From Pontibacter qinzhouensis (GTDB lineage: Bacteria > Bacteroidota > Bacteroidia > Cytophagales > Hymenobacteraceae): a DNA stretch of 43,293 bases. Location: the NCBI RefSeq assembly GCF_008017455.1, contig NZ_VRTY01000052.1, forward strand, positions 1-43,293, given 5' to 3'. Every line of letters starts with the position of its first letter. Within the stretch, counting starts at the first letter, position 1. The notes under the pieces are model-generated. The model saw only the letters and a list, made by a program, of their open reading frames with translations, was not told the origin of the DNA and did no database searches. The position numbers and the translations under genes are program-made. This document shows positions 1 through 10,232 of this stretch, piece after piece.

Positions 1-1
1 G

Positions 2-895
2 GTAAAGGTGATCCGGGTAATGCTTTGCGAGTTGTTCCGTATTGCCAGCCACCTGGTGTGGTACGGCACTTTTGCGCAAGACGTGGGGCAGCTCTCGCCA
101 GTGTTTTATATGTTCTCCGACAGGGAAAAAGTATTTGAAATAGTAGAGGCCATCTGCGGTGGACGCATGCACCCAAACTGGTTTCGCATTGGCGGTGTGG
201 CGCAGGACCTACCCATTGGTTGGGAAAAACTCATCCAGAACTTCCTCGATTATTTCCCGAAACGGCTCAAAGAATATGATGGCCTGGTGCTGAAGAACTC
301 ACTTTTCAAAGCCCGCACCCAAGGCATCGGCATTTTCACGAAAGAAGAAGCCATAGAATGGGGCGTGACAGGTGCTAACCTGCGGGCCTGCGGTTTTGAG
401 TGGGATTTCCGGAAAAAGCAGCCTTACTCCGGCTACGAAATGTTCGACTTTGATATTCCCACTGCCGCCAACGGCGACTGCTACGACCGGGCACTGGTAC
501 GGGTGGCGGAGATGCGCCAGAGCATGCGCATTATTGAGCAGTGCCTGAAAAACATGCCCGAAGGTTCCTACAAAGCAGACCACCCGCTCACCACGCCACC
601 CATCAAAAAAAACACCTTGCAAGATATAGAAACGCTCATTACCCATTTTCTGGGCGTGAGTTGGGGGCCAGTAATACCCTCCGGCGAGGCCATGAGCTGC
701 ATCGAAGCAACCAAGGGAGCTAACGGCTACTACCTTACCAGCGATGGCAACACCTCCCCGTACCGGGTCAGGATCCGCACTCCCTCGTTCCCGCACATGC
801 AGATGCTGCCTTACATTACCAGAGGCTACACCGTAGCCGACCTGCTCTCCATACTTGGCGCTATGGATTATGTGCTGGCCGATATTGACAGGTGA
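2..895 (+). CDS. nuoD: NADH-quinone oxidoreductase subunit D (49 kDa), 5' truncated by window edge
   Basis: C-terminal part of the 49-kDa hydrophilic-arm subunit of complex I, which helps form the quinone-binding cavity next to the membrane. The frame is open from base 2, so the true start lies left of the window; a GTG at position 8 is internal. Recognisable blocks are [15 protein letters not shown] near the start, [14 protein letters not shown], and the ending [19 protein letters not shown]...[12 protein letters not shown], which is the usual NuoD C-terminus. About 297 codons are visible of a usual 400 or so; a nuoCD fusion cannot be excluded. It is the first visible gene of the nuo run. 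Unusually for this operon, it is followed by a 232-bp gap carrying a REP-like palindrome before nuoE. Identity is very secure. Confidence 0.97.
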   Translation, partial: VKVIRVMLCELFRIASHLVWYGTFAQDVGQLSPVFYMFSDREKVFEIVEAICGGRMHPNWFRIGGVAQDLPIGWEKLIQNFLDYFPKRLKEYDGLVLKNSLFKARTQGIGIFTKEEAIEWGVTGANLRACGFEWDFRKKQPYSGYEMFDFDIPTAANGDCYDRALVRVAEMRQSMRIIEQCLKNMPEGSYKADHPLTTPPIKKNTLQDIETLITHFLGVSWGPVIPSGEAMSCIEATKGANGYYLTSDGNTSPYRVRIRTPSFPHMQMLPYITRGYTVADLLSILGAMDYVLADIDR

Positions 896-963
896 TTTTT
901 TGATATGGAGATCTTTTGATTTGAAAATTTGGAGATGTGGAGATTTAATGATTTTAAATTATC

Positions 964-1080
964 ATGGCGCGAGCGTCCCCGCTCGTAACGACTATTCCGT
1001 GGCCTCTGGCCGCTTTTTAAAAGCTAAAGTTCGGCCAGAGGCCTCAAAATAAAAGGCACGAGCGAGGACGCTCGCGCCAT
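964..1080. repeat. REP/MITE-like long palindrome, copy 1 (nuoD-nuoE gap)
   Basis: A 117-bp imperfect palindrome. It begins ATGGCGCGAGCGTCCCCGCT and ends with ACGAGCGAGGACGCTCGCGC followed by CAT, so the outer arms pair over about 23 bases with one mismatch. An inner pair of arms, GTGGCCTCTGGCCG and CGGCCAGAGGCC, flanks an AT-rich tip. A second copy with the same outer and inner arms is at 38683-38795. The architecture is that of REP/BIME elements or a small non-autonomous palindromic element. No transposase is nearby. Confidence 0.85.
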
Positions 1081-1090
1081 AAATAGTCTA

Positions 1091-1127
1091 TCTAACATCT
1101 ATAATCTAGCATCTAACATCTAAAAAA
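1091..1127 (+). repeat. G-poor short-period leader tract before nuoE
   Basis: A tract built from the unit ATCTA(A/G)C runs up to the nuoE start codon. It shares an almost identical core (TAGCATCTAACATCT) with the tract before nuoI at 6939-6970. There is no Shine-Dalgarno sequence, only an A-run before ATG. The low G content would leave the messenger unstructured at the start codon (inference). Confidence 0.6.
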
Positions 1128-1592
1128 ATGCTGACCACGGAGGAAAAACATCAAATAGAGCACGAAATAAGTCTGGTGCCGACCAGAAAGGCTGCCTGTA
1201 TTGAAGCCCTGAAGATTGTGCAGCAGAACCGGGGCTGGATATCTGACAGCAGCCTGGCAGAGGTGGCGGAGTTTGTAGACATGTCGCCGGCTGAACTCGA
1301 TAGCGTGGCCACCTTCTATAACCTGATCTTCAGGAGGCCAGTGGGGAGGCACGTGATCCTGCTCTGCGACAGCATCAGTTGCTATGTGATGGGTTACGAA
1401 ACTATCCGCGACCACCTCTACAGCACCCTCGGCATAAAATACGGCGAGACGACCGAAGATGGCCGCTTCACCTTACTACCCAACGCCTGCCTCGGCACCT
1501 GCGACTGCGCACCAGCCCTCATGATTGACAACGATTTGTACCGGAACCTGACGGTGGAACAATTGGAAGAAATTTTGAACAAATACACCTAA
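1128..1592 (+). CDS. nuoE: NADH-quinone oxidoreductase subunit E (24 kDa, [2Fe-2S])
   Basis: Thioredoxin-fold subunit of the NADH dehydrogenase module of complex I, carrying the off-pathway [2Fe-2S] cluster N1a and pairing with NuoF. The 154-residue product has the full ligand set: C80-x4-C85 and C121-x3-C125 (CDSISC and CLGTC). The N-terminal helical region (VATFYNLIFRRPVGRH) is typical of the family. The ATG at 1128 directly follows an AT-rich leader tract. NuoF starts 18 bp after the stop, so the two are surely co-transcribed. Length matches bacterial NuoE. Confidence 0.97.
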   Translation: MLTTEEKHQIEHEISLVPTRKAACIEALKIVQQNRGWISDSSLAEVAEFVDMSPAELDSVATFYNLIFRRPVGRHVILLCDSISCYVMGYETIRDHLYSTLGIKYGETTEDGRFTLLPNACLGTCDCAPALMIDNDLYRNLTVEQLEEILNKYT

Positions 1593-1610
1593 ACCCTAAA
1601 GAGGCCCGCT

Positions 1611-2906
1611 ATGGAAAAACCTCTTACCCAACACATTGTACCCAGCCGAAAACCGCTCAGCCTAAAAGAGTATGAGGCCGTGGGTGGCTACGCCTCCGTC
1701 AGGAAAATACTGCAAGAACTGACGCCAACGGAAGTGCAAAACCTGGTGAAGGACTCCAACCTGCGTGGCCGCGGCGGAGCCGGGTTTAACACAGGCCTGA
1801 AGTGGAGTTTCGTGCCTATGGGACCGGACGCGCCCGCTACCAAATACCTCGTGGCAAATGCAGACGAGATGGAGCCTGGCACCTTCAAGGACCGTGTACT
1901 GCTGGAAGGCAACCCGCACCAGCTCATTGAAGGCATGATCGTGGCGGCCTATGCTATTCAGGCAAACATCTCTTACGTGTTTTTAAGGTGGGCTTATAAA
2001 CTCGCCGCCAAAGAAATAACCCGGGCCATAGCAGAAGCTTACGAAGCCGGTTATCTGGGGAAAAATATTCAGGGCTCCGGCTACAATCTGGAAATGCACC
2101 TGCACACAGGAGTAGGCAGGTACATGTGCGGTGAGGAAACAGCTCTGCTGAATGCTTTGGAAGGAAAGCGGGCCAACCCACGAGCCAAACCTCCTTTTCC
2201 GCAGGTAAGTGGTCTGTATGGCAAACCGACCATTGTGAACAATGTGGAGACACTCTGCTGCCTGCCGCACATCATCAACAATGGAGCTGAGTGGTTTAAA
2301 GGCCTGAGCAGAAGTGCCGATGCCGGCACCAAACTCTTCGGCGTGAGCGGCCGCGTAAAAACGCCCGGTTGCTGGGAGTTACCCATGGGCACCACCATCC
2401 GCGAAATTCTGGAAGACTATGCCGGAGGCATGCAAGAGGGTTACCTTTTCCGGGGGCTTTTGCCAGGCGGGGCTTCTACAGATTTTCTGGTAGAGGAGCA
2501 CCTGGACCTCCCCATGGACTATGGCTCCATACAAGCCGCAGGCAGCAGGATGGGAACAGGCACTATGATTATACTCGATGACCAGACCTGCCCCGTCGGG
2601 TTCGTCCACAACCTGCAGCACTTCTTTGCGCAGGAGTCCTGCGGCTTCTGCACACCATGCCGCGATGGGCTGCCCTGGGTAGAGCGGCTTCTGCTAGCTA
2701 TCGATAAAGGCGAAGGTCGACCAGAAGATATGTTGGCGCTTGAATTCCATACAAAATACCTTGGACCCGGTAACACCTTCTGTGCACTGGCACCAGGAGC
2801 CATGGAACCTCTGCAGAGCGCTCTGAAATATTTCAGAGAGGATTTTGAGCAGCATATTGTAGAACACCACTGTCCCTGGAGCACCGTATGGCAACCATCT
2901 ATATAG
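1611..2906 (+). CDS. nuoF: NADH-quinone oxidoreductase subunit F (51 kDa, FMN and NADH site)
   Basis: Catalytic entry subunit of complex I: binds NADH and FMN and passes electrons to cluster N3. The 431-residue product shows the glycine-rich nucleotide loop GRGGAGF at residues 53-59, the conserved VANADEMEPGTFKDR block, and the N3 ligands C344, C347, C350 (ESCGFCTPC) and C391 (NTFCALAPGA) with the expected 40-residue spacing. The last 19 bp overlap the start of nuoG, so translational coupling is likely. Length is normal for the family and all key residues are present. Confidence 0.98.
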   Translation: MEKPLTQHIVPSRKPLSLKEYEAVGGYASVRKILQELTPTEVQNLVKDSNLRGRGGAGFNTGLKWSFVPMGPDAPATKYLVANADEMEPGTFKDRVLLEGNPHQLIEGMIVAAYAIQANISYVFLRWAYKLAAKEITRAIAEAYEAGYLGKNIQGSGYNLEMHLHTGVGRYMCGEETALLNALEGKRANPRAKPPFPQVSGLYGKPTIVNNVETLCCLPHIINNGAEWFKGLSRSADAGTKLFGVSGRVKTPGCWELPMGTTIREILEDYAGGMQEGYLFRGLLPGGASTDFLVEEHLDLPMDYGSIQAAGSRMGTGTMIILDDQTCPVGFVHNLQHFFAQESCGFCTPCRDGLPWVERLLLAIDKGEGRPEDMLALEFHTKYLGPGNTFCALAPGAMEPLQSALKYFREDFEQHIVEHHCPWSTVWQPSI

Positions 2907-5623
2907 ATAACGTTCCTTATGAAGTAACCGCAGGCAAAAACCTGCTCGAAGCCTGCCTCACCCTGGGCTTCGATTTACCCTATTTCTGCTGGCACCCGGC
3001 CATGGGCTCCATTGGCGCCTGCCGCCAGTGCGCCGTAAAAGTGTACCGCGACGAGAACGACAAAACGGGCAAGCTGTTTATGTCGTGCATGGAGCAGGTG
3101 CGCGATAATCTGCATATTTCCATTGCCGACATGGAGGCCAAAGAGTTCAGAGCGCACGTAATCGGCTGGCTCATGACCAACCATCCCCACGACTGTGCTG
3201 TGTGCGACGAAGGCGGCTCCTGCCACCTGCAGGACATGACCGTGATGACCGGCCACAATTACCGCCAGTACCGCTTCGACAAAAAGACCTACGTAAACCA
3301 GTACCTGGGGCCGTTCCTGAACCACGAAATGAACCGCTGCATACAGTGCTACCGCTGCGTACGCTACTATAAAGATTATGCCGGAGGAAAAGACCTTGAT
3401 GTGTTCGCTGCCCACAACCACCTCTACTTTGGCCGCCACGAAGACGGTGTGCTCGAAAGCGAGTTCAGTGGTAACCTGGCGGAGGTTTGTCCAACGGGTG
3501 TTTTCACGGACAAAACCTTAAAGCAGCACTACACCCGCAAATGGGATTTAACTACCGCCCCCTCTGTATGCCACCACTGCAGCCTGGGTTGTAACATAGT
3601 GGCCGGAGAGCGTTACGGCTCGTTGCGCAACATTACCAACCGCTACAACGGCGAAGTAAATGGCTATTTCCTCTGCGACAGAGGCCGATTTGGCTATGAA
3701 TATGTTAACAGTCTAAGCCGGATCCGGAAATCGCTTATACGCACGCAGCTTCCTGAGGCCACCGATAAATACAAAGCTTTACAGGCTGCAGCCAGCGCTA
3801 TAAAAGCCGGAAGAGTAATTGGGATAGGCTCACCCAGAGCTTCAGTAGAGTCTAATTTTGTACTCAGAACTTTGGTTGGCGAAAACAATTTCCATCATGG
3901 GGTGTCGGATGTGGAGCATGACCTGGCGGAGCTGGCCCTGCGAATTTTAAGAACCGGCGCTGCCCGCACCCCCTCCCTGAAAGAAGTTGAAAAAGCCGAT
4001 GCCGTGTTTATTCTGGGTGAAGACCTGACCAACACGGCTCCTATGCTGGCGCTGGCCGTGCGGCAATCGGTGAGGCAGCAGCCGCTGCTGGAGCAGGTAT
4101 CGAAAGCGAATATACCTGTGTGGCAGGATGCGGCTGTACGGGCGCTGGTGCAAACCGAAAAAGGGCCGCTCTTTATTGCCGCTTCCACCAACACCAAATT
4201 AGACGAGCTGGCCACTGCCACCTTCTTCGATTCGCCAGATGCCATTGCGCGTTTAGGTTTTGCCGTGGCCCATTTTATTCATGAGGAATCTCCAAACGTA
4301 AATGGCCTTACCGAACAGGAGGAGGCACTGGCCCAGCAAATCGCCATGACCCTGCTGGCCGCAGAAAATCCGCTTATTATCTCAGGAACCTTTTCTGGCA
4401 GCGACCGTGTGCTAAGGGCCAGCGCCAATATCGCTAACGCATTGTGTGCGAAAGAAAAGGCTGCCGGCCTTGTGCTTACCCTACCCGAATGCAATAGCAT
4501 GGGCCTTGCCATGCTAGGTGGCCATAAACTGGAATCTGCCTTCGAGGCCGTATTAAATGGCTACGCCGATACCATTGTGATTCTGGAGAACGATTTGTAT
4601 CGGAGAGCTGGAACAGAAAGGGTGAAGCAGCTTTTTGCAGCGGCAAAACAGGTTGTGGTGCTCGACCACCTGCACCATGCCACCACCGAACAGGCTCATA
4701 TTCTGCTGGCTGCAGGTGCCTTTGCCGAAGCAGACGGTACCTTGGTTAACAACGAAGGCCGGGCACAGCGCTTTTACCAGGTGTACCCTACCACCGAAGA
4801 TATTCAGGAAAGCTGGCGTTGGCTTTTTGAAATAGGCACTATTGTCGCCCACGACCAGATAATACAGTGGGAAAGTTTTGAAGATCTGCAGAAAGCCATG
4901 GCGAAAGAGATTCCTCCGTTGCAGGGGGTACTTGCCACAGCACCACCTGCCGACTTCAGAATGGCCGGCCAGAAAATTCCTCGGGCGCCGCACCGCTTCA
5001 GTGGCCGCACCGCCATGTTGGCTAACATTAACGTAAGCGAACCCAAGCCACCCGAAGACCCCGATAACCCCATGACCTATACCATGGAGGGCTACCGAGG
5101 GCAACCACCTTCTTCTATGATTCCCTTTTTCTGGGCGCCCGGTTGGAACTCGGCACAGGCCACAAACAAATACCAGCAGGAAGTGGGCGGTCCCCTGCGT
5201 GGCGGCGACCCGGGTGTTCGGCTCATAGAACCAGATCCGATACCTGAAGAAATCTTCTCGATGGCTGTTCCGCAAAATTTTCAGCCACTGCCCGACCACC
5301 TGTTCATACTCCCGCTCTACCACATTTTCGGATCGGAAGAGCTGAGCGCAAAATCGCCTGCTGTAGCAGAACGCATACCCAAACCGTATGTGGCGATTAA
5401 TAGCGACGATGCTTTGCGGCTGAAGCTGGAAGAGGGGCAATCGCTGTCTTTCAGCATAGAAGGGATAGCGTATGAGCTGCCTGTAAAATTAAACTCAACC
5501 ATACCTTCCGGTACCGCAGGTTTGCCCATTGGCTTACCTGCCATTGCTTACACAGAACTACCTGCCTGGGCCATTTTAAACAAACAAATCCAATGGAAGC
5601 AGCAGCACCAAACTACTTTCTGA
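2888..5623 (+). CDS. nuoG: NADH-quinone oxidoreductase subunit G (75 kDa, multi-cluster)
   Basis: Largest peripheral-arm subunit of complex I, carrying the electron wire from NuoF toward NuoI. Four cluster sites can be read. N1b [2Fe-2S] has C34, C45, C48 and C67. N5 has H99-x3-C103-x2-C106-x5-C112. N4 has C151, C154, C157 and C201. The extra N7 site has C228-x2-C231-x3-C235-x27-C263, which many NuoG proteins lack. A molybdopterin-oxidoreductase-like domain follows. The C-terminal quarter (proline-rich, around residues 690-790) is poorly recognisable to me. At 911 residues it is close in length to E. coli NuoG. It overlaps nuoF by 19 bp and nuoH by 31 bp. Confidence 0.97.
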   Translation: MATIYIDNVPYEVTAGKNLLEACLTLGFDLPYFCWHPAMGSIGACRQCAVKVYRDENDKTGKLFMSCMEQVRDNLHISIADMEAKEFRAHVIGWLMTNHPHDCAVCDEGGSCHLQDMTVMTGHNYRQYRFDKKTYVNQYLGPFLNHEMNRCIQCYRCVRYYKDYAGGKDLDVFAAHNHLYFGRHEDGVLESEFSGNLAEVCPTGVFTDKTLKQHYTRKWDLTTAPSVCHHCSLGCNIVAGERYGSLRNITNRYNGEVNGYFLCDRGRFGYEYVNSLSRIRKSLIRTQLPEATDKYKALQAAASAIKAGRVIGIGSPRASVESNFVLRTLVGENNFHHGVSDVEHDLAELALRILRTGAARTPSLKEVEKADAVFILGEDLTNTAPMLALAVRQSVRQQPLLEQVSKANIPVWQDAAVRALVQTEKGPLFIAASTNTKLDELATATFFDSPDAIARLGFAVAHFIHEESPNVNGLTEQEEALAQQIAMTLLAAENPLIISGTFSGSDRVLRASANIANALCAKEKAAGLVLTLPECNSMGLAMLGGHKLESAFEAVLNGYADTIVILENDLYRRAGTERVKQLFAAAKQVVVLDHLHHATTEQAHILLAAGAFAEADGTLVNNEGRAQRFYQVYPTTEDIQESWRWLFEIGTIVAHDQIIQWESFEDLQKAMAKEIPPLQGVLATAPPADFRMAGQKIPRAPHRFSGRTAMLANINVSEPKPPEDPDNPMTYTMEGYRGQPPSSMIPFFWAPGWNSAQATNKYQQEVGGPLRGGDPGVRLIEPDPIPEEIFSMAVPQNFQPLPDHLFILPLYHIFGSEELSAKSPAVAERIPKPYVAINSDDALRLKLEEGQSLSFSIEGIAYELPVKLNSTIPSGTAGLPIGLPAIAYTELPAWAILNKQIQWKQQHQTTF

Positions 5624-6555
5624 TAATTGGTGGTATCCTGTTCGCGTTGCTGAACCTGGCAGCCGGCCTCATCTGGATAGAGCGTCGGATGCTGGCACTC
5701 TGGCAGGACCGCTATGGTCCCAACCGGGCAGGCCCATTCGGAATTTTAATTGTGCTGGCTGATTCGCTGAAGCTATTCTTTAAGCAGGACTGGATTCCGC
5801 CTTTCGCTGATAAACCTGTGTTTGTACTGGCTCCTGCCATTGTGTTTATAACCGTTCTGATGAGTTTCGTTGTTATACCGTTCTCACCGGAAGTTGTGGT
5901 AGTAGACCTGAACATCGGGCTGCTGTTCTTCCTGGCAATGTCGTCGATGGGGGCTTACAGTATAATTCTGGGTGGCTGGGCCTCCAATAACAAATACTCG
6001 CTGCTAGGCGCCATGCGTGGCGCTGCCCAGATGATCTCGTACGAAGTATTTATGGGCCTGGCATTGATGGGTGTGGTGCTGCAGGCTGGTTCTTTTAACC
6101 TCGGCGACATTGTGGAAGCCCAGCGTGGCCTGTGGTTTTTCATTCCGCAGATCATTGGTTTCTTCATCTTTTTTATAGCCGGTATAGCCGAAACGCACCG
6201 CCTGCCCTTCGATATACCAGAGGCAGAAAGTGAGTTGGTGGCAGGTTTCCACTCGGAGTATTCGGGCATGAAATTCGGGATGTTTTTTATCGGGGAGTAT
6301 ATCGGCATTACCCTCATCTCCTGCATGGTAGTCACGCTTTATTTTGGCGGCTGGCTGGGTCCGGATTTTCTGCCACCGATCGTGTGGTTCATCCTGAAGG
6401 TGTTCTTTTTCCTGATGATCTTCATCCTGCTCCGCGCCTCCATGCCCCGCCCCCGCTACGACCAGCTAATGGAATACGGCTGGAAAATCCTGCTCCCCCT
6501 CACGCTGCTCAACCTGATGGTTACTGCCGGTATCGTGCTGTGGATGGGATGGTGA
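5593..6555 (+). CDS. nuoH: NADH-quinone oxidoreductase subunit H (membrane, quinone-site partner)
   Basis: Eight-helix membrane subunit that anchors the hydrophilic arm and contributes to the quinone channel. Its 320 residues carry the family signature [21 protein letters not shown] early on and [26 protein letters not shown] in the middle, including the acidic loop used in coupling. The ATG lies inside the end of nuoG (31-bp overlap). After the stop comes a 429-bp gap full of repeats before nuoI, the longest gap in this operon. Confidence 0.97.
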   Translation: MEAAAPNYFLIIGGILFALLNLAAGLIWIERRMLALWQDRYGPNRAGPFGILIVLADSLKLFFKQDWIPPFADKPVFVLAPAIVFITVLMSFVVIPFSPEVVVVDLNIGLLFFLAMSSMGAYSIILGGWASNNKYSLLGAMRGAAQMISYEVFMGLALMGVVLQAGSFNLGDIVEAQRGLWFFIPQIIGFFIFFIAGIAETHRLPFDIPEAESELVAGFHSEYSGMKFGMFFIGEYIGITLISCMVVTLYFGGWLGPDFLPPIVWFILKVFFFLMIFILLRASMPRPRYDQLMEYGWKILLPLTLLNLMVTAGIVLWMGW

Positions 6556-6709
6556 GTTTGGAATTTTGATTGAGTGATTGAGAGAATGAATGAATGGCTA
6601 ATTGGGAATAAAGAGCAGGTCAGAAAGACCTCGCTGCTCCTCCGAGCGTCTGAGTAAAGCTTCAATAAAGCCTTGGCTAAAGCTAAATACAATTAGGATA
6701 TCTATTTAT

Positions 6710-6768
6710 ACCCTTGGATGTAAAACAAACAAAAAGCCTTCGGAAGGCCATTTTCTTTAGAATAATTA
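6710..6768 (+). repeat. Dispersed 58-bp intergenic repeat, copy 1
   Basis: Begins ACCCTTGGATG, has a perfect dyad in GCCTTCGGAAGGC, then TTTTCTTTAGAATAATT. It lies in the nuoH-nuoI gap on the nuo strand. The gap starts with a short-period tract at 6556-6600 (units like GAATGAATG). Confidence 0.85.
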
Positions 6769-6832
6769 GGGAAGCCTAGACTCTAGCATCGATATATTAC
6801 GCAGCGCCTGTTTCAAGAAACCATGTAAAAAC

Positions 6833-6868
6833 AAAACGCTAGCAGGTCTGAAATACGCTGCAAGGTTT
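6833..6868 (+). repeat. ACGCT-type 36-bp interspersed repeat, copy 1
   Basis: Reads AAAACGCTAGCAGGTCTGAA then ATACGCTGCAAGGTTT. It aligns base for base over most of its length with 33919-33954 and 37818-37853. A related but rearranged piece with GCAGGTCAGAAAGACCTCGC lies at 6615-6635. All are intergenic. Confidence 0.6.
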
Positions 6869-6874
6869 AATCTA

Positions 6875-6933
6875 GCCCTTGACACTAAATAGAGCAAAAC
6901 ACCTTTGGAAGGCAGTTTTCATTTGAATAATTG
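6875..6933 (+). repeat. Dispersed 58-bp intergenic repeat, copy 2
   Basis: Begins GCCCTTGACAC, middle dyad ACCTTTGGAAGGC, end TTTTCATTTGAATAATTG. Same orientation as copy 1, about 106 bp further on in the nuoH-nuoI gap. It ends 51 bp before the nuoI start codon. Confidence 0.88.
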
Positions 6934-6938
6934 AAAAG

Positions 6939-6970
6939 TCTATCATCTAAAATCTAGCATCTAACATCTT
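6939..6970 (+). repeat. G-poor short-period leader tract before nuoI
   Basis: Units of ATCTAAA/ATCTAGC/ATCTAAC, matching the tract before nuoE (1091-1127) almost base for base. Here a real Shine-Dalgarno sequence follows: AAGGAG at 6974-6979, five bases before the nuoI ATG. Confidence 0.6.
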
Positions 6971-6984
6971 AAAAAGGAGCAACT

Positions 6985-7500
6985 ATGTTTAGTTTACTGC
7001 GCAGTATGTGGATTACGTTTCTGCATGGGTTTCATAAACGAGATACCATACAGTACCCGGAGGAGAAGGTAAAGCTAACGACCAGGTGGCGCGGCAGAAT
7101 TGTGCTGACCCGGGACCCGGACATGGGCGAGCGCTGTGTGGGCTGCTACCTGTGTGCCGCCGCCTGCCCCGTAGACTGCATCTCGCTCCAGGCTACCGAA
7201 GACGAGAACGGCCGCCGCTATCCGGAGTTTTTCCGCATCAATTTTTCGCGCTGCATCTTCTGTGGCTTCTGCGAAGAGGCCTGCCCCACCACCGCCATCC
7301 AACTCATCCCCGACTTTGAAATGGGCGAATATAACCGCCAGAACCTGGTGTATGAGAAAAAGGACCTGTTGATTGACGGGCAGGGCAAGTACCCCGGCTA
7401 CAACTACTACAAAGTGGCTGGCGTGGCTACCGGCGTGAAAGGAAAAGGCGAAGGTGACCAGGAAAGACCTCCTGTAGATACTAAAAGCTTAATTCCCTAA
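6985..7500 (+). CDS. nuoI: NADH-quinone oxidoreductase subunit I (two [4Fe-4S] clusters)
   Basis: Ferredoxin-like subunit at the hydrophilic/membrane junction of complex I, holding clusters N6a and N6b on the way to N2. Both CxxCxxCxxxCP motifs are intact: C51, C54, C57, C61 and C90, C93, C96, C100. The N-terminal helix ([15 protein letters not shown]) is the usual membrane-surface anchor. It has 171 residues, normal for the family. The start is fixed by AAGGAG five bases upstream of the ATG, the clearest ribosome site in the operon. nuoJ follows after 4 bp. Confidence 0.97.
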   Translation: MFSLLRSMWITFLHGFHKRDTIQYPEEKVKLTTRWRGRIVLTRDPDMGERCVGCYLCAAACPVDCISLQATEDENGRRYPEFFRINFSRCIFCGFCEEACPTTAIQLIPDFEMGEYNRQNLVYEKKDLLIDGQGKYPGYNYYKVAGVATGVKGKGEGDQERPPVDTKSLIP

Positions 7501-7504
7501 TCCT

Positions 7505-8035
7505 ATGGAAACAACATTTTATATAGCCGGAGCGGTTGCCGTAATCGCCACCATTTTAGTAATTATGAGCTATAACCTGATTCATGCACTGCTGTACCTG
7601 GTGGTGTCTTTCCTGGCGGTGGCCGTAGTGTTTTTCACCTTGGGAGCTACGTTTATGGCGGCACTCGAAGTCATTATTTATGCCGGAGCCATTGTGGTGC
7701 TTATCATTTTTGTGATCATGATGCTCAACCTCACTTACGAGGATGTGCAGCAAGAGCGGTCCTGGATGAAGCCTTCGGTTTGGATAGGTCCTTCCATCTT
7801 ATCTTTTGTGTTGCTGGCGGAGTTGGTATATATGGTTGTAGCAACAGAGGCTCCACAAACAACTGGTGCGGCCATAGATGCTAAAGCAGTTGGCCTGGCG
7901 CTGTATGGCCCTTATATGCTGGGGGTGCAGCTGTGCGGTATCCTGCTGATGGCAGGCATTGTGGGTGCCTACCACCTGGGCAGGCAGAAGAAGAAAGTGG
8001 TACACCGTTTTCTGGAAAGGAGCGCAGCCTCATGA
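7505..8035 (+). CDS. nuoJ: NADH-quinone oxidoreductase subunit J (membrane)
   Basis: Membrane subunit of the proton-pumping arm, involved in relaying conformational change from the quinone site. The 176 residues are mostly hydrophobic, with about five helices. The family block [47 protein letters not shown] is clear (positions roughly 27-75). It starts 4 bp after nuoI. Its stop TGA overlaps the nuoK start in ATGA, so the two are translationally coupled. The charged C-terminus ([11 protein letters not shown]) probably faces the cytoplasm. Confidence 0.96.
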   Translation: METTFYIAGAVAVIATILVIMSYNLIHALLYLVVSFLAVAVVFFTLGATFMAALEVIIYAGAIVVLIIFVIMMLNLTYEDVQQERSWMKPSVWIGPSILSFVLLAELVYMVVATEAPQTTGAAIDAKAVGLALYGPYMLGVQLCGILLMAGIVGAYHLGRQKKKVVHRFLERSAAS

Positions 8036-8340
8036 GCAACATCCCCATGGAAGCAGGCTTATTGTTGGCTGGCATTCTCTTTATGCTCGGCATGGTCAGC
8101 GTTATGATCAGGCGCAACATCATTTTTATGCTCATTTCGGTAGAGATCATGCTCAATGCGGCAGGCCTGGCTTTTATAGTAGCCGGCAGCCACTGGGCGC
8201 AGCCCGACGGACAAATCATGTTCATCTTCATCCTTACTATGGCAGCCGCTGAGGTATCGGTTGGCCTGGCCCTCATCCTGCAGATTTACCACCAACTGAA
8301 AACCCTCGACAGCGACGCAGCTAACTTTATGAAAGGATAA
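8032..8340 (+). CDS. nuoK: NADH-quinone oxidoreductase subunit K (membrane)
   Basis: Small three-helix proton-channel subunit of complex I, related to MrpC. I choose the ATG at 8032, which overlaps the nuoJ stop (ATGA) and has GGAAAGGAG about 8 bases upstream. This gives 102 residues, the normal size. A longer frame opening at 7933 would lie inside nuoJ and is not needed. The two membrane glutamates expected of the family appear in [15 protein letters not shown] and [13 protein letters not shown]. nuoL follows after 5 bp. Confidence 0.96.
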   Translation: MSNIPMEAGLLLAGILFMLGMVSVMIRRNIIFMLISVEIMLNAAGLAFIVAGSHWAQPDGQIMFIFILTMAAAEVSVGLALILQIYHQLKTLDSDAANFMKG

Positions 8341-8345
8341 ACACA

Positions 8346-10232
8346 ATGGCAGCATTCCTCTGGTTAATTCCCGCATTGCCCTTTGCCGGTGCCCTCCTGC
8401 TGGTGCTCCTCGGCTCCCGCCTGCCCCGTGCCCTGGTTACCGCCATAGGTGTGGGCAGTGTGGGTATTTCGGCAGCCATCACTTTGCTGCTAGGCTTCGA
8501 ATATCTATCTGAAAGGCCTGCATTTTACCACCAGGAGCTTTGGAACTGGTTTAACGTGGCAGGTTTTAGTCCTTCAGTTGCTTTTCATTTAGATGCGCTC
8601 TCGATGGTGTTTATCTTCGTCATTACGTTCGTCGGATTTCTGATTCATGTATACTCCACCGAGTACATGGCCGATGACCCCGACTACACCCGCTTTTTTG
8701 CCTGCATGAACTTGTTTGTAGGCTCCATGCTGGTACTGGTGCTGGCAGATAACATGCTGCTGCTCTACCTGGGCTGGGAAGGTGTGGGTCTCTGCTCTTA
8801 TCTGCTTATCGGGTTCTGGTACAAAGAGCCAGCCAACGGATATGCTGCCCGCAAGGCATTTTTAATTACCCGCGTTGGCGACACAGCCATGGCTATCGGG
8901 TTGTTCATGCTCTTCCAGACTTTCGGCACGCTGCATATTCAAACTATTTCTACCGAAGCAGTGCAGGTATGGGAGGTGGGCACGCAGCTGGCGGTTATTA
9001 TTGCTTTTCTACTTTTAGGCGGAGCGGTAGGTAAATCGGGGCAGTTGCCACTGCAAACCTGGCTGCCCGATGCCATGGCCGGCCCTACGCCTGTTAGCGC
9101 CCTGATACATGCCGCCACCATGGTAACAGCCGGTGTGTACCTGATTGCCCGTATGCATGTGCTCTTCGAACTGGCTCCCGCTGCGCAGATGGCAGTAGCT
9201 GTTATTGGAGCCGTTACTTTGCTGCTGGCAGGTTGCGCTGCCCTCACCCAATACGACCTGAAACGGGTACTTGCCTACTCCACCATCAGCCAGATCGGGT
9301 ACATGTTTCTGGCGCTGGGTGTGGGAGCCTGGTCGGCAGCCGTTTTCCATTTTATGATACATGGGTTCTTTAAAGCCTTGCTGTTTTTATGCGCAGGTGC
9401 CATTATTCTGGCGCTGCACCACGAGCAGGACATGCGCCGCATGGGTGGGCTGCAAAAGAAACTACCGGTGGTGTTCTGGACCTTCCTGATCGGGGCTGCC
9501 TCTCTGGCCGCTGTTCCGCTGGTATCTGCCGGTTTCTATAGCAAAGATCAGATCCTGTGGCTGCAACTGGCTGGCGAAAATGGTAGTATCTGGCTCTACT
9601 TGGCGGCCTTGCTCGGTGCGTTTATCACCTCCGTCTACACTTTCCGGATGGTGTTCCTCACGTTTTATGGCGACAGCAAAACCCATGTGGGGCACCAGCC
9701 AACACTGGCCATCCGGTTGCCGCTTATTGTGTTGGCCGTGCTCTCGCTGGCAGGCGGCTTTATTGAATTGCCGCACAACTTCGGGCACGTGGTGCTGTTC
9801 TCCGATTTTCTGTCGCCGATTTTGCCTGCGGTGAGTGTGGTGCCCGATTTTAGCAGGTATGAGTGGATGCTGCAATTGCTGGCGGCCACGGTATCGCTTA
9901 GCGGTATCTTTATCGCTTACCTCATCTACCTGAAGAAACCGGATCTGAGGGCCAGCATTCATCGCTCCGATACGGCCATGGCGCTGCACCGCTTCTGGCA
10001 CTCCGGCTGGGGTTTCGATAAGCTGTACGACATGCTGTTGGTGCGGCCTTACGTGTTCCTGGCAAAAATAAATAAACAAGATGTAATCGATAGTTTCTAC
10101 ACCTTTATTGTCCGCCTATCGGAGTTTTTTCACCTGCTATTTGCACGGTCGCAGAATGGCCTGCTGCGCCATTATGTAATGGGTATTGTAGTAGGCGCCA
10201 TCATGATCTTAACTATAACCATACTCTTATGA
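8346..10232 (+). CDS. nuoL: NADH-quinone oxidoreductase subunit L (antiporter-like)
   Basis: Distal antiporter-like proton pump of complex I, with the long lateral helix at its C-terminus. The 628 residues include the conserved pump glutamate E145 in YLGWEGVGLCSYLLIGFWY, the LPDAMAGPTPVSALIHAATMVTAGVYL block, and the lysine/histidine-bearing YSTISQIGYMFLALG. The C-terminal 80 residues contain a final hydrophobic anchor. The stop overlaps the nuoM start (ATGA at 10229-10232). Length and motifs are ordinary. Confidence 0.97.
   Translation: MAAFLWLIPALPFAGALLLVLLGSRLPRALVTAIGVGSVGISAAITLLLGFEYLSERPAFYHQELWNWFNVAGFSPSVAFHLDALSMVFIFVITFVGFLIHVYSTEYMADDPDYTRFFACMNLFVGSMLVLVLADNMLLLYLGWEGVGLCSYLLIGFWYKEPANGYAARKAFLITRVGDTAMAIGLFMLFQTFGTLHIQTISTEAVQVWEVGTQLAVIIAFLLLGGAVGKSGQLPLQTWLPDAMAGPTPVSALIHAATMVTAGVYLIARMHVLFELAPAAQMAVAVIGAVTLLLAGCAALTQYDLKRVLAYSTISQIGYMFLALGVGAWSAAVFHFMIHGFFKALLFLCAGAIILALHHEQDMRRMGGLQKKLPVVFWTFLIGAASLAAVPLVSAGFYSKDQILWLQLAGENGSIWLYLAALLGAFITSVYTFRMVFLTFYGDSKTHVGHQPTLAIRLPLIVLAVLSLAGGFIELPHNFGHVVLFSDFLSPILPAVSVVPDFSRYEWMLQLLAATVSLSGIFIAYLIYLKKPDLRASIHRSDTAMALHRFWHSGWGFDKLYDMLLVRPYVFLAKINKQDVIDSFYTFIVRLSEFFHLLFARSQNGLLRHYVMGIVVGAIMILTITILL

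Noticed and set aside
4553..5440. 295-residue open frame on the - strand inside nuoG
   Set aside because: Complete overlap with the well-supported nuoG, Arg/His/Gly-rich composition typical of an antisense shadow, no recognisable family.
7933..8340. Longer nuoK start at 7933
   Set aside because: It would lie deep within nuoJ in another frame; the ATGA-coupled start at 8032 with GGAAAGGAG upstream gives the normal 102-residue NuoK.
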